From Vulcanimicrobiota bacterium (lineage in GTDB: Bacteria; Vulcanimicrobiota; Vulcanimicrobiia; Vulcanimicrobiales; Vulcanimicrobiaceae), in contig PMOS01000038.1 of NCBI GenBank assembly GCA_003161435.1, positions 1 to 36,604 on the forward strand: a DNA stretch of 36,604 bases, given 5' to 3'. The position numbers and the translations under genes are program-made. Shown one piece after another: positions 28,593-36,604 of this stretch. Under the pieces are notes generated by a model that did no database searches, was not told where the DNA came from, and saw only the letters and a program-made list of their open reading frames with translations. The stretch's first letter is position 1. Each line of letters begins with the position of its first letter.

Positions 28593-30721
28593 GTTCCTTT
28601 TTCGGCGCCGAAATAGTGGATCAGCTTGATGACGAACTGCGGGAGCGTCGAGAGCTGGCTGGCGTCGCCGTAAGCGATGTACAGCTCGTCGTGCGGCGTG
28701 CGGCGGTGGTACGCGAACGTCAAGTTCCACGCGCTCGTGTACAGCGGTAGGTTCGTCACGTCGACGATCGGCGGCGTTCCGATGATGCGGCGCACGCCGA
28801 CCGCGAGCGACGAGTCCTTGCCGGCCGCGTAGGTGTAGCTGAGGCGTTCGAGCCACTGGATGTTGGTCGCTCCGATGTCCTCGTAGGCGCGCGTGTCGTC
28901 GGCCTCGAGCGAGAGCGTTCCGCGCATCCCGACCCGCATCGTCGTGCTGCGCACCCACGAGTCGACGCGGCCGGGACCGAACCGTCCGGTGTTCCAGGTC
29001 ACCGTCGTCGGCGTCGACGACGATCCGTGGCTCATGTTGCTGCCCGGGTTGTTCATCGTGCCGCTGTGCCAGGTCAGGCCGAGGCCGTTCTGCGAGATCG
29101 GCGTGAACACGCCGCTGTTCAACAGGAGGTAACTCGAGCCGATCGTCCCCTGCAGATCGATCCGGCTCTTGGTGAGGATGTCGAGCCAGCCGTTGGTGTC
29201 GGTCTGGTTGAGCACGCCGCTCTGCGCGTGATAGCGGTCGAGGTACGTTCCGAACTGGATGCTGTTGAGCCACGCGTTCTGGTCGAACAGCCAGATCTTG
29301 TTCTCGTATAGCGCATAGCCCGCAATGTCGGCGTGCTGGACGAAACCGTCGACGGGTTCGTAGTATTGGCCGACCTTGCGCTCCGAAGCCGCGAACCCGA
29401 ACGTGTTGGTGTAGTAGTAGAAGCCGCCGTCGTAGCGTTGCGCGCGATCGCCGGCCAGCACGTTGGTTCCGCTGTCGCTGCCGTAGTCGAAGTACGCCGA
29501 CATGTGTTGGTTGTCGCCCCAGCTTATCCCCGACGTGTCGACGTGGTCGGTGATTCCCGGCAGGTTCGCGGCGACACTCTGCGCGGAGAGGCGCCAGCGG
29601 TTGTCGGAGCTGACCCAACCGAGGCTCGTCGCACCGTCGTTACGGCCGTCGCCGATAGCGTCGAAACCGGCGAACGAGAACGGGCCTTGCTTCCCTTCGA
29701 ACGCATACCCGTCGCGCGGGGTCGGAATCGACGGCGTGTACAACTGCGAGACTTGCGGGCATGCGTCGCAATTGAACTGGTCGTAGTAATTTGCCCCTTG
29801 GGTGAAAAACGGCCGGACCTCGCTGAACGAGCGCTGGTACGCGGTCGGCGAGATCGTCTGCTGGTCGATCTCGACGTTCGAGAAGTCGGGGTGGATCGTG
29901 CCGTACACCGAGGCCGTCGCAGTGACCGGGACAGAGAAGTCGCCGCCCATCCGCGACGTCGTCAGCCCCGACGACGGCGATCCGAGCCCACCCAAGCCGT
30001 ACACGCCGAAGCGCGGTTTGGGTCGCGACGCGACCGCCGGTGCCATGCCGTTCAGCGCCCCGGCGTACGTGACGTCGTCGCCGTTGGTCTGGGCCGGCGC
30101 GTAGCTCCAGATCTGCCGCTCGCCGGTCGAGCGGACGATGCGCACGAATTGCGCTTTCCAGCCCCCGCCGCCGTTGCCGCGCATGACTTTGACCGGGATC
30201 TGCATCGTGATGGTGAAGCCGCCGTCGTACGCGGCGCCGAACGACGTCCAGGTCGGCGAGTACGCCGTGTTCTCCGACGAATACTGGAAGTGCGTGCCGT
30301 TCGACGTGACGGCGAACTGATAGTAGAAACCGGTGTTGCCGTTGGGCCACAGATCGATCCAGACCTCATCGTCGGTCCCGTCGCCGACCTCATTGGTGTG
30401 CTGCTGCGCCATCAGCGCTTCGCGTTGCTTCGCGTCGAAGCGCACGTAGATGTTCGTGCCGTCGGTCGCGATGTGGGCCGTGGTGGGCTCGGAAGACGGC
30501 TGCTGGTGCGTGACGTCCCACGGCAGGTCGACCGCCGCAGTGGCCGACCACGTCTCGACCGGCGAGTGCGGGTCGAGCGGCGGCGCTGTTTGCACAGTTG
30601 GAATTCCGGTGGTGCGCAGGGTCGAAGCGGCCGCCGACGCCGGCGTCCCCGGCGACAGCACGAGCGCCAACAGGAGCACCATGATGCCCCCAAGGCTTCC
30701 GAACCGAACCGCTTCGACCAC
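28589..30721 (-). CDS. DUF5916-type outer-membrane protein with carbohydrate-binding-like N-terminus
   Basis: The 710-residue product has a signal peptide (IMVLLLALVLSPGTPASA, cleaved near residue 30), then a CBM9-like beta-sandwich (about 45-220: IYVRFDAKQREALM, DDEVWIDLWPNG, GFTITMQIPVKVM). A long barrel-like region follows, and it carries the DUF5916 signature HPDFSNVEIDQQ (277-288) followed by FSEVRPFFTQGANYYDQF. Such proteins sit in the outer membrane of diderm bacteria; their substrate is unknown. GTG 30721 is preferred because AGAGGA stands 6 bases upstream; a TTG at 30745 is also in frame. It has its own promoter and a perfect inverted repeat in the untranslated leader, so it is probably regulated apart from the amidinotransferase operon upstream. 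Confidence 0.83.
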   Translation of the reverse strand: MVEAVRFGSLGGIMVLLLALVLSPGTPASAAASTLRTTGIPTVQTAPPLDPHSPVETWSATAAVDLPWDVTHQQPSSEPTTAHIATDGTNIYVRFDAKQREALMAQQHTNEVGDGTDDEVWIDLWPNGNTGFYYQFAVTSNGTHFQYSSENTAYSPTWTSFGAAYDGGFTITMQIPVKVMRGNGGGGWKAQFVRIVRSTGERQIWSYAPAQTNGDDVTYAGALNGMAPAVASRPKPRFGVYGLGGLGSPSSGLTTSRMGGDFSVPVTATASVYGTIHPDFSNVEIDQQTISPTAYQRSFSEVRPFFTQGANYYDQFNCDACPQVSQLYTPSIPTPRDGYAFEGKQGPFSFAGFDAIGDGRNDGATSLGWVSSDNRWRLSAQSVAANLPGITDHVDTSGISWGDNQHMSAYFDYGSDSGTNVLAGDRAQRYDGGFYYYTNTFGFAASERKVGQYYEPVDGFVQHADIAGYALYENKIWLFDQNAWLNSIQFGTYLDRYHAQSGVLNQTDTNGWLDILTKSRIDLQGTIGSSYLLLNSGVFTPISQNGLGLTWHSGTMNNPGSNMSHGSSSTPTTVTWNTGRFGPGRVDSWVRSTTMRVGMRGTLSLEADDTRAYEDIGATNIQWLERLSYTYAAGKDSSLAVGVRRIIGTPPIVDVTNLPLYTSAWNLTFAYHRRTPHDELYIAYGDASQLSTLPQFVIKLIHYFGAEKGT

Positions 30722-30757
30722 TACGCTTCCTCTCGTCTCTTCCAAGACGGTTTCGCG

Positions 30758-30779
30758 TACTCTTAATACTTTAAGAGTA
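30758..30779 (-). promoter_or_regulatory. Perfect inverted repeat, likely repressor operator
   Basis: TACTCTTAA and TTAAGAGTA flank a 4-base centre, a perfect 9-bp palindrome in an otherwise GC-rich region. It lies from about +7 to +28 of the transcript expected from the promoter at 30793-30821, where a bound dimeric repressor would block transcription. The regulator is not in the window. As RNA it could also form a hairpin, but the AT-rich stem is weak. Confidence 0.6.
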
Positions 30780-30792
30780 GCTCGCCGGAGCC

Positions 30793-30821
30793 AATCTACT
30801 AAGTTTTTAAGAACACGTCAA
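30793..30821 (-). promoter_or_regulatory. Sigma70-type promoter for the DUF5916 gene
   Basis: On the minus strand a -35 box TTGACG (30816-30821) and a -10 box TAGATT (30793-30798) are separated by exactly 17 bases in an AT-rich spacer. Transcription should start near 30786, giving a leader of about 65 bases before GTG 30721. The promoter begins just after the stop of the amidinotransferase gene. Confidence 0.6.
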
Positions 30822-30855
30822 GGGGGCGGGGCGGGATGCTCGTCGCCGCCGCGGG

Positions 30856-31950
30856 TTAGCCCGCGTCGAGCGACGGGAAGTACGAGCGCAGTTCGCCGTC
30901 GCGGCGGATGTCGGCGGTGCAGCAATGGAAGCCGCCGCCCAGCGGATAGACGGCGTCGAGCGCGCAGGGGATCACCTCGCAGCCGAGCGACTCGAGCAGC
31001 TCGATCGTCGGCGTCTCGGCGCGTTCGACGACCGCGGTCGTCTCGTCGAGCATCAGGATGTTCATCGAGATCCAGTTGCTCACTTCGCGCGAATGCCGCC
31101 CGCGCACCGATGACGGCGCCGGAACGACGCGCCAGCCGTTGGCGGTGAACAGCTCGAGCGAATCGTCGAGGCAGGGCCGGTGCGGGTTGACCAGCACGAT
31201 GCCGGGCCGCACTGGGACCAGCGTCGTGCCGATGTGCGACGGCAGCGGTTCGCGAAACGCGATCCGGTGGATGCGAAAACCGTCACCTAGATGGCGCTGC
31301 AGCCAATCCGCGCCGAACTGGTTGCTCACCAGGTCCGGTTGCCAGAAGATATCGCGCCCGAACCGTACGAACGAGGCGGCGTCGAACGCCGGCTCGAGCT
31401 CGGTGAGCAGCGGTCGCGCCGCAAAGTCGAACGGCTCGACGCCCTCGCGCGCGCGCTCGTCGTAGAGCTCGTCGGTCATCAACGGCTTCGGCGCCGCGGT
31501 CCAGCGCGCGCCGGCGCGAAAATACTCCGCGATGAGCCGGCGGTAAGCCCGGTACTCGAAGAAGCGGCCGCGCTGTGCCATCGGCGCTTCGATGATCTCG
31601 TCGCCGATCACCAGCAGCAGATCGCGCGGACAGGCGTTCGCGCGGCCGGTCGCGACCTCCCAATCGGGCGTCTTCACCGGCGCGCCGTGATCGACGGGAT
31701 CGGGCCGTCGCACCGTGATCCCGCGGCTCGCGAGCAGCGCGGCGAAGTCGTCGAGCTGGGCTTGCGCGACGTCGAGCACCGCCGGATGAACGGCCGCTCC
31801 GATCGCGTCCCGTCCGGCCGACCCGGCCGGAAAATACGGTGAGAACGCCGGCTCGAAGCCCAGGTCGGCCGCACCGAGCGCGTTGCCGACGATGACCTCG
31901 CGCAACGGGTCCCACTCGTTCCACGAGTTGACGACCGGCGGCTCAGCCAC
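30856..31950 (-). CDS. Amidinotransferase (arginine:glycine / inosamine-phosphate type)
   Basis: These enzymes move the amidino group of arginine to an amine through a Cys-bound intermediate, giving guanidino compounds (guanidinoacetate, or streptamine guanidination in StrB). The 364-residue product has the whole family pattern: NSWNEWDPLREVIVG (8-22), ELEPAFDAASFVRFGRDIF (184-202) with the catalytic Asp region near 190, PSHIGTTLVPVRPG (237-250) with His239, SNWISMNILMLDE (291-303) and GGGFHCCTADIRR (338-350) with catalytic Cys343. A W-T-C-D in homologues is C-T-A-D here. The start is GTG 31950, overlapping the DUF1445 gene by 8 bases. It is the last gene of the hydantoinase operon. The acceptor amine is unknown. 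Confidence 0.88.
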   Translation of the reverse strand: MAEPPVVNSWNEWDPLREVIVGNALGAADLGFEPAFSPYFPAGSAGRDAIGAAVHPAVLDVAQAQLDDFAALLASRGITVRRPDPVDHGAPVKTPDWEVATGRANACPRDLLLVIGDEIIEAPMAQRGRFFEYRAYRRLIAEYFRAGARWTAAPKPLMTDELYDERAREGVEPFDFAARPLLTELEPAFDAASFVRFGRDIFWQPDLVSNQFGADWLQRHLGDGFRIHRIAFREPLPSHIGTTLVPVRPGIVLVNPHRPCLDDSLELFTANGWRVVPAPSSVRGRHSREVSNWISMNILMLDETTAVVERAETPTIELLESLGCEVIPCALDAVYPLGGGFHCCTADIRRDGELRSYFPSLDAG

Positions 31951-32725
31951 GCACCACGTTCGTCTGCATATCGGCGTGCACCAGATCCGTGACGAACATG
32001 TGGCCGGGCTCGTGAGTGATCGCGAACGGAAGCTTGCTCGCGACGATGACGCTCTGCGGCGTCACGCCGCAACCCCAGAACACCGGTACCTCGCCGGGCT
32101 CGAAGCGCGGCGAATCACCGTAGTCGGGGCGGCCCAGGTCAGCGATCCCGAGCGCGGTGGGATCGCCCCAGGCGACCGGCTCCCCGTGCGCGATACGGTA
32201 CGGCCGGGTGACGTCGCGCACCCGCTCGACGTCCTCGCGCTTGTACGGCCGCATGCTCACGACCATCGATCCGCGCAAGCGTCCCGCCGCCGCGAGCGGG
32301 ACGCGCGTGCGGTACATCGGCACGTTGCAGTCGAGCGCGTAGTGACGCGGCGTGAGTCCGGCGGCGACGAGCGCGTGATCGAACGTGAACGAGCAGCCGA
32401 TGAGAAACGCGACCAGATCGTCGGACCACAGCTCGCGCACGTCACGCGGCTGCTCCGCCAGCGCACCGTCGCGCCAGACGCGGTAGCGCCCGAGATCGGT
32501 GCGTAGATCCGCCCCGCGCGCGCACGCCGGTTCGAACGCGCCCGGTGCGAGGCGCTCGAGCACCGGGCACGGTACCGGATTGCGCGCGCACAGATCGGCC
32601 AGCTCGCCGGCGTACGCGCTCGGCACGATCGCCAGATTCGCCTGGACGTAGTCGGGGGCGAGACGTTCGGTCGGTCCGGCGATCGTCGCGTCGCGCACGG
32701 CCGCGCGCACCTCGGCGGCGGTCAT
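31943..32725 (-). CDS. DUF1445 putative hydro-lyase / D-glutamate cyclase-like protein
   Basis: The 260-residue protein belongs to PF07286. A mammalian relative (DGLUCY) converts D-glutamate to 5-oxo-D-proline; bacterial members are called putative hydro-lyases and occur near hydantoinase and 5-oxoprolinase genes. Conserved blocks are APDYVQANLAIVP (23-35), FLIGCSFTFDHAL (107-119), NVPMYRT (134-140), GSMVVSMRP (152-160), PVFWGCGVTPQ (214-224) and ITHEPGHMFVTD (236-247). The start ATG 32725 overlaps the hyuB stop (ATGA). An open frame continues upstream within hyuB but is a shadow. Together with hyuA and hyuB it suggests D-glutamate/5-oxoproline or related lactam metabolism. Confidence 0.88.
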   Translation of the reverse strand: MTAAEVRAAVRDATIAGPTERLAPDYVQANLAIVPSAYAGELADLCARNPVPCPVLERLAPGAFEPACARGADLRTDLGRYRVWRDGALAEQPRDVRELWSDDLVAFLIGCSFTFDHALVAAGLTPRHYALDCNVPMYRTRVPLAAAGRLRGSMVVSMRPYKREDVERVRDVTRPYRIAHGEPVAWGDPTALGIADLGRPDYGDSPRFEPGEVPVFWGCGVTPQSVIVASKLPFAITHEPGHMFVTDLVHADMQTNVVRG

Positions 32726-34365
32726 TCGACGCTCGCGATCCCGTCGGCCAGGTCGCGCGCACGCGCGGACGGATCGCGCTTCGCCGGATCGCCGTAGCCG
32801 CCGCCGCCGGCGGTGCGCACGATGATCGCGTCGCCCGGTTCCATCTCGACGCTCGTTTTCGCCGGCAGATCGCTGACCGCACCACCGCGCTTGACGAACA
32901 CGTGCGCGCCGGTCGCGCCGTCTTTCCCGCCTTCGGTCCCGCGCGGCCGCACCGCGTGTCGCTCGGCGAGGAGCGACGCCGTCGCGGTCCCGTCGCGCAA
33001 CGCGAAGGCGCGGACCAAACCCGAGCCGCCGCGGAACTCGCCGTCGCCGGCGCTCGTCTCCGCGAACTCGTACGCGGTGATCAGCATCGGCATCTGCCGT
33101 TCGATCGCCTCGATCGGCGTGTTGAGGGTGTTGGTCATGTGCGCGTGGATGCCGTCGATCCCGTCGGCGCTCGGCCGCGCGCCCATCCCGCAGCCGTTGG
33201 TTTCGTAGAACGCCCACGAGCGGCCGTCGCCGTCGAGTCCGCCGATCATGACGTTGTTCATCGAGCCGCCGCTCTGCGCGGGGACGCGGCCCGGCGCGAG
33301 CTTCGCCAGCGCACCGAGCACGAGATCCGCGTTGCGCATCGACGTCTCGACATTTCCCGCGCTCACCGGAGCCGGCCGTCGCGGGTTGAGCAGCGTCCCT
33401 TCGGGGACGTGGACTTCGACCGGCCGGAACGAGCCGTCGTTCATCGGGATGCGGGGATCGGTCACCGCCCGGATCGCGTAATACGCGCCCGAGAGCGTCA
33501 CGCCGTAGACCGAGTTGAGCGGCATCGGACGCTGCGGTGACGTTCCGGTATAGTCGAGCATCAGCGCGTCGCCGCGCTTCTCGAGCCGCACGCGCAGCAC
33601 GATCGACGGTTCGCCGTGCTCGTCCTCCATGACGTCCTCGTGCTCGACGACGCCGTCGGGAAGCGCGCGCAGCGCGGCACGCGTGCGCCGTTCGCCGTCG
33701 TCGAGCGCTTTCTCCAGCGCCGCCTCGACGACGTCGATGCCGTAACGCTCGATCAGCTCGAGAAAGCGCCTCTCGCCGACGTTGTTGCCGGCGATCTGCG
33801 CGCGCAGGTCGCCGGCGCGCGCCTCGGGCGTGCGCGAGTTGGCGCGGAAGAGATCCACGGTTTCGTCGACGACGCGGTCATCGCGGACCAGCACGGTCGG
33901 CGTGTACACCGCGCCTTCAGCGAACAGATCGCGCGCGTCCGGCGGCATCGACCCGGGTACCGCGCCGCCGACGTCGGTGTGATGCGCCTTGTTGGCCGCG
34001 TAGCCGGCGAGCCGGTCATAGTGATAGATCGCGCGAATGACGGTGACGTCGTTGAGGTGCGTCCCCGACAGGTACGGATCGTTGACGACGATCATCTCGC
34101 CGCGCGCGATCGTGCGTCCGCGCTCGGCCAGCCACGCGAGCGAACGGCGCAGCCCCCACGGCAACGAGCCGAGGTGCACCGGGATGTGCTCGGCCTGCGC
34201 GATCAGGCGTCCGGTCGCATCGAACAGCGCGCACGAGTGATCGAGGCGTTCTTTGATGTTCGGCGAGTAGGCGGCGTCGCGCACGGCGATCCCCATCTCC
34301 TCGCTGGCATAAATCAGCGCCGAGGAAACCAGCTCGGCCGTGATCGGATCGAGTGCTGCGATCAT
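32722..34365 (-). CDS. hyuB: Hydantoinase B / 5-oxoprolinase beta-type subunit
   Basis: HyuB pairs with HyuA to hydrolyse cyclic amides with ATP (N-methylhydantoinase, 5-oxoprolinase; related to acetone carboxylase). From ATG 34365 the product is 547 residues, the usual length. Family blocks are DPITAELVSSALIYASEEMG (6-25), DHSCALFD, EHIPVHLGSLPW, VVNDPYLSGTHLNDVTVI, NKAHHTDVGGAVPGSM, RPAPVSAGNVETS, the late WAFYETNGCGMGARPSADG and AGGGGYGDP near the end. All look intact. Both ends overlap neighbours by ATGA (hyuA upstream, DUF1445 downstream), so it is made in step with them. Substrate cannot be fixed from sequence. Confidence 0.94.
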   Translation of the reverse strand: MIAALDPITAELVSSALIYASEEMGIAVRDAAYSPNIKERLDHSCALFDATGRLIAQAEHIPVHLGSLPWGLRRSLAWLAERGRTIARGEMIVVNDPYLSGTHLNDVTVIRAIYHYDRLAGYAANKAHHTDVGGAVPGSMPPDARDLFAEGAVYTPTVLVRDDRVVDETVDLFRANSRTPEARAGDLRAQIAGNNVGERRFLELIERYGIDVVEAALEKALDDGERRTRAALRALPDGVVEHEDVMEDEHGEPSIVLRVRLEKRGDALMLDYTGTSPQRPMPLNSVYGVTLSGAYYAIRAVTDPRIPMNDGSFRPVEVHVPEGTLLNPRRPAPVSAGNVETSMRNADLVLGALAKLAPGRVPAQSGGSMNNVMIGGLDGDGRSWAFYETNGCGMGARPSADGIDGIHAHMTNTLNTPIEAIERQMPMLITAYEFAETSAGDGEFRGGSGLVRAFALRDGTATASLLAERHAVRPRGTEGGKDGATGAHVFVKRGGAVSDLPAKTSVEMEPGDAIIVRTAGGGGYGDPAKRDPSARARDLADGIASVE

Positions 34366-36431
34366 CTTCTGTGCTCCATGACCAGGTTGCCGAAACCGTC
34401 GACGCGCGCAGCCCAACCCGGCGCGACGTACGTCGTTGCGTCATACTGCTCGACCACCGCCGGGCCGTCGAACACGTCGCCGGGCCGGAGGTGCGCGCGG
34501 CCGTAGACGGGCGTGTCGACGAACGCGGTGCCGTCGAACACCTCGCGCAGCTCGCGCAGCGCGCGCTGCTCGGGCGCGCGCCCTGCCGGCGCCGCAGCGG
34601 CGATCAAACGCGGTTTGGGCGTCGTACCGATCCCGATCGCGCGCACGGTGACGATCTCGACCGGATCCTGACGGGCGGCGAAACCGTAGCGCTGCTCGTG
34701 CCGCTGGTGAAAGGACTCGACGGCTTCCTCGAGCGAGCGCGGCGCGGTGACGACGAGCTCGGTCGATTGACCGACGTACCGCAAGTCGAGCTCGCGCAGG
34801 AAGTTGCGATCGGATTTCGCGACACCCTGTTCCCCCAGCGCCGCGTCGCTTTCACGCGCGAGCGCGTCGAACAGCTTGCGCGCGCGTTGCCACGTCTCGT
34901 CGTCGGCCGGTGCGACGATCGAGCGGACCGACGTGACGCGGACGTCCGCGGCGAGCAGCCCGTAGGCCGAGAACACGCCCGGCGAGAGCGGGATGACGAC
35001 ACGCGACACGCCGATGTCGGCGGCGACGGCGCAGGCGTGCAACGGTCCGCCGCCGCCGAAGGCGAGCAAGGTGAAGTCGCGCGGGTCGTGACCGCGCTCG
35101 ACCGAAACGATGCGCAGTACCTTCGCCATCTCCGCGTCGACCAGCGTGACGATCCCGGCCGCCGCGCGTTCGACGACGCCGCCGACGGACTCCGCGACCG
35201 AGGCGATCGCATCGCGCGAGCGCGCGGCGTCGATCGGAAACGCACCGTCGAGCAACGCTCGCGGGTTCGAGCGGCGCAGCACGACGTTGGCATCGGTGAC
35301 CGTCGGACGGTCGCCGATGCCGTAACACGCCGGACCGGGATCGGCGCCCGCCGAGAGCGGTCCCACGCGCAAGGTACCGGCCGCGTCGATCCATGCGATC
35401 GTCCCGCCGCCCGCGCTCACCTCGGCCAAGTCGACGAACGGGAACCGCACCGGATAGCCGCTGCCCTTGACCGATCGGCCGCTGTGCGTGGAACCGGCCG
35501 CTTCGAACGAAGCGCTGATCTGCGGCACCCCGTCGAAGATCGTGCCCGCTTTCGCCGTCGTCCCGCCCATGTCGAACGAGAGAACGTTCCCGATCCCCAG
35601 CGCGCGCCCGAGAAAGGCCGCGCCGATGACACCGCTGGCCGGACCGCTCTCGATCAGCGTTGCCGGACGCCGGGCCGCCGCCTTGAGCACGGCCATCCCG
35701 CCGTCGGAACGCATCACGAAGATCGGCGCGTGCACCCCCGCCGCGCGCACGCCGCGCGCGACGCGGTCGAGATACACCTGGACTATCGGAGCGAGCGCGG
35801 CGTTGAGGACCGTCGTCGAGAAGCGCTCGTACTCGCGGTACTGCGGATCGATCTCCGACGACAGGGAGATCTCGGCATCCGGGATCGCGGCGCTCAGCGC
35901 CTCGCCGATCGCGCGCTCGTGCGCGCCGTCCGCATCGGCGTGAAGCAGTCCGACCGCAACCGCTTTGATCCCGCGTTCGCGCACCGTTTCAACCGCACGC
36001 GCGACCGAGGCGGTGTCTAGCTCGACGATGACGCCGCCGTCGTGCGTGCGCCGCTCGCGCACCACCAGCCGGTCCTCGCGCCGCGCCAGCGGCTTGGGCC
36101 GCGTCACGTTCAGATCGTAGATGGCGCTCCGGTTCTGCCGCCCGATCTCGAGCACGTCACGAAAACCCTCGGTCGTGATGAACGCCACCCGCGGCAACTC
36201 GAGATGCACCTGCCCCAGCAGCGCGTTCGTCGCAATCGTGCTGGCATGCGCGACGAGCACGATCTCCGCCGCCGCGACCTCCTCGAGCAGCGCCCGCAGC
36301 GCGTCGAGCAACCCTTCCTCCGGCGCCCGCGGCGTCGACGACACCTTGTGCCGAACCAACCGCCCGTCGTCCGCCAGCGCAACGAGGTCAGTGAACGTCC
36401 CCCCGATATCGATCCCAACGCGCCAGCTCAT
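34362..36431 (-). CDS. hyuA: Hydantoinase A / 5-oxoprolinase alpha-type subunit
   Basis: HyuA is the ATP-binding subunit of the hydantoinase/oxoprolinase complex and has the actin-like ATPase fold. The 689-residue product has an N-terminal Hydant_A_N domain starting RVGIDIGGTFTDLV (4-17), with HASTIATNALL and EIDPQYREYERFST. The central domain contains FDMGGTTAKAG, SAGGGTIAWID and GPACYG, and the C-terminal domain contains LLAFGGGGPLHA and SAYGLLAADVRV. Its length and motifs are complete. It starts at ATG 36431 in a 4-base overlap with livF and ends in a 4-base overlap with hyuB. Confidence 0.95.
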   Translation of the reverse strand: MSWRVGIDIGGTFTDLVALADDGRLVRHKVSSTPRAPEEGLLDALRALLEEVAAAEIVLVAHASTIATNALLGQVHLELPRVAFITTEGFRDVLEIGRQNRSAIYDLNVTRPKPLARREDRLVVRERRTHDGGVIVELDTASVARAVETVRERGIKAVAVGLLHADADGAHERAIGEALSAAIPDAEISLSSEIDPQYREYERFSTTVLNAALAPIVQVYLDRVARGVRAAGVHAPIFVMRSDGGMAVLKAAARRPATLIESGPASGVIGAAFLGRALGIGNVLSFDMGGTTAKAGTIFDGVPQISASFEAAGSTHSGRSVKGSGYPVRFPFVDLAEVSAGGGTIAWIDAAGTLRVGPLSAGADPGPACYGIGDRPTVTDANVVLRRSNPRALLDGAFPIDAARSRDAIASVAESVGGVVERAAAGIVTLVDAEMAKVLRIVSVERGHDPRDFTLLAFGGGGPLHACAVAADIGVSRVVIPLSPGVFSAYGLLAADVRVTSVRSIVAPADDETWQRARKLFDALARESDAALGEQGVAKSDRNFLRELDLRYVGQSTELVVTAPRSLEEAVESFHQRHEQRYGFAARQDPVEIVTVRAIGIGTTPKPRLIAAAAPAGRAPEQRALRELREVFDGTAFVDTPVYGRAHLRPGDVFDGPAVVEQYDATTYVAPGWAARVDGFGNLVMEHRR

Positions 36432-36604
36432 ACGGCGCTGATTCCGAGGAAGGCTTCTTGCACGAGGGGGTCTCCGATCAGGTCACGCGCCGCGCCGTGT
36501 AGGACGACGCGGCCGGTTTGGAGGACGTAGGCGGTGTCGGCGGCGCCGAGCGCGGCGTGGACGTTCTGCTCGACCAGGAGCACGGTCGTGCCGCCGGCGG
36601 CGAT
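36428..36604 (-). CDS. livF: Branched-chain amino acid-type ABC transporter ATPase, C-terminal part (cut by window edge)
   Basis: The last 58 codons of a minus-strand gene run from the window edge to TGA at 36428-36430. They read GTTVLLVEQNVHAALGAADT, YVLQTGRVVLHG, DLIGDPLVQEAFLG. This is the typical end of LivF, with the H-loop region replaced by the family's L-V-E-Q-N and with E-T-G-R-V-type strand order. LivF and LivG power import of branched-chain amino acids, amides or urea. The overlap with hyuA (ATGA) ties transport to the hydantoinase operon and suggests the cluster imports its substrate. The Walker motifs lie outside the window. Confidence 0.88.
   Translation of the reverse strand: MAAGGTTVLLVEQNVHAALGAADTAYVLQTGRVVLHGAARDLIGDPLVQEAFLGISAV

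Noticed and set aside
30850..30865. Perfect stem CGCGGG-TTAG-CCCGCG over the amidinotransferase stop as a terminator
   Set aside because: No T tract follows on the minus strand and six-base GC palindromes are frequent in this DNA; a role is possible but not supported.

Overview
The window is 36.6 kb of GC-rich (roughly two thirds G+C by eye), gene-dense bacterial chromosome. Many start codons are GTG, and there are many 1-10 base gene overlaps. The cell is very likely diderm. The window holds a tripartite-type RND pump (adaptor lipoprotein and inner-membrane transporter), a DUF5916-type outer-membrane barrel, a second small barrel-like secreted protein and several lipoproteins or secreted proteins. 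There is no rRNA or other marker gene for placement. The mixture (archaemetzincin, DUF5916 barrel, hydantoinase cluster, very high GC) would fit an uncultured soil or rock lineage such as Eremiobacterota (WPS-2), but that is a guess. I saw no tRNA, rRNA, CRISPR array, transposase or phage gene.

Layout. (1) 1-5.1 kb: the 5' part of ndk diverges from birA. A minus-strand operon follows: archaemetzincin amzA, a possible 21-codon microORF, a methyl-accepting protein without a sensor domain, a Cache-domain membrane sensor without a signalling tip, and a DUF3343 protein. (2) 4.8-11.2 kb, plus strand: acpS, nnr (NAD(P)HX repair), then an RND efflux adaptor and pump. (3) 11.3-18.7 kb: ligA and a VOC protein, orphan secreted and cytosolic proteins, a PEP mutase/isocitrate lyase-like enzyme, a small barrel-like protein coupled to a 49-residue protein, a hicBA toxin-antitoxin pair, and a visibly AT-richer islet with two orphan genes. 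(4) 18.7-27.7 kb, minus strand: uvrA, two small membrane proteins, and a tight operon of MBL-cupin fusion, secreted protein, GH38 alpha-mannosidase and HAD phosphatase. (5) 27.8-28.6 kb: two small envelope proteins. (6) 28.6-36.6 kb, minus strand: livF (C-terminus), hyuA, hyuB, DUF1445/D-glutamate cyclase-like and an amidinotransferase, all overlapping head to tail. Next comes a DUF5916 outer-membrane protein with its own well-formed promoter and a perfect inverted repeat at the start of its transcript.

How the genes may work together. The last cluster reads as one transcript for uptake (branched-chain-type ABC transporter) and processing of a cyclic amide or amino acid: hydantoin or 5-oxoproline hydrolysis, D-glutamate/5-oxoproline interconversion and a guanidino-group transfer. 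The combination with an arginine:glycine-type amidinotransferase is the most interesting metabolic idea in the window. The amzA operon contains a chemoreceptor apparently split into two translationally coupled membrane proteins. I regard these two, together with the AT-rich islet beside hicBA, as the best candidates for something undescribed. Functions of the orphan genes are not known to me.
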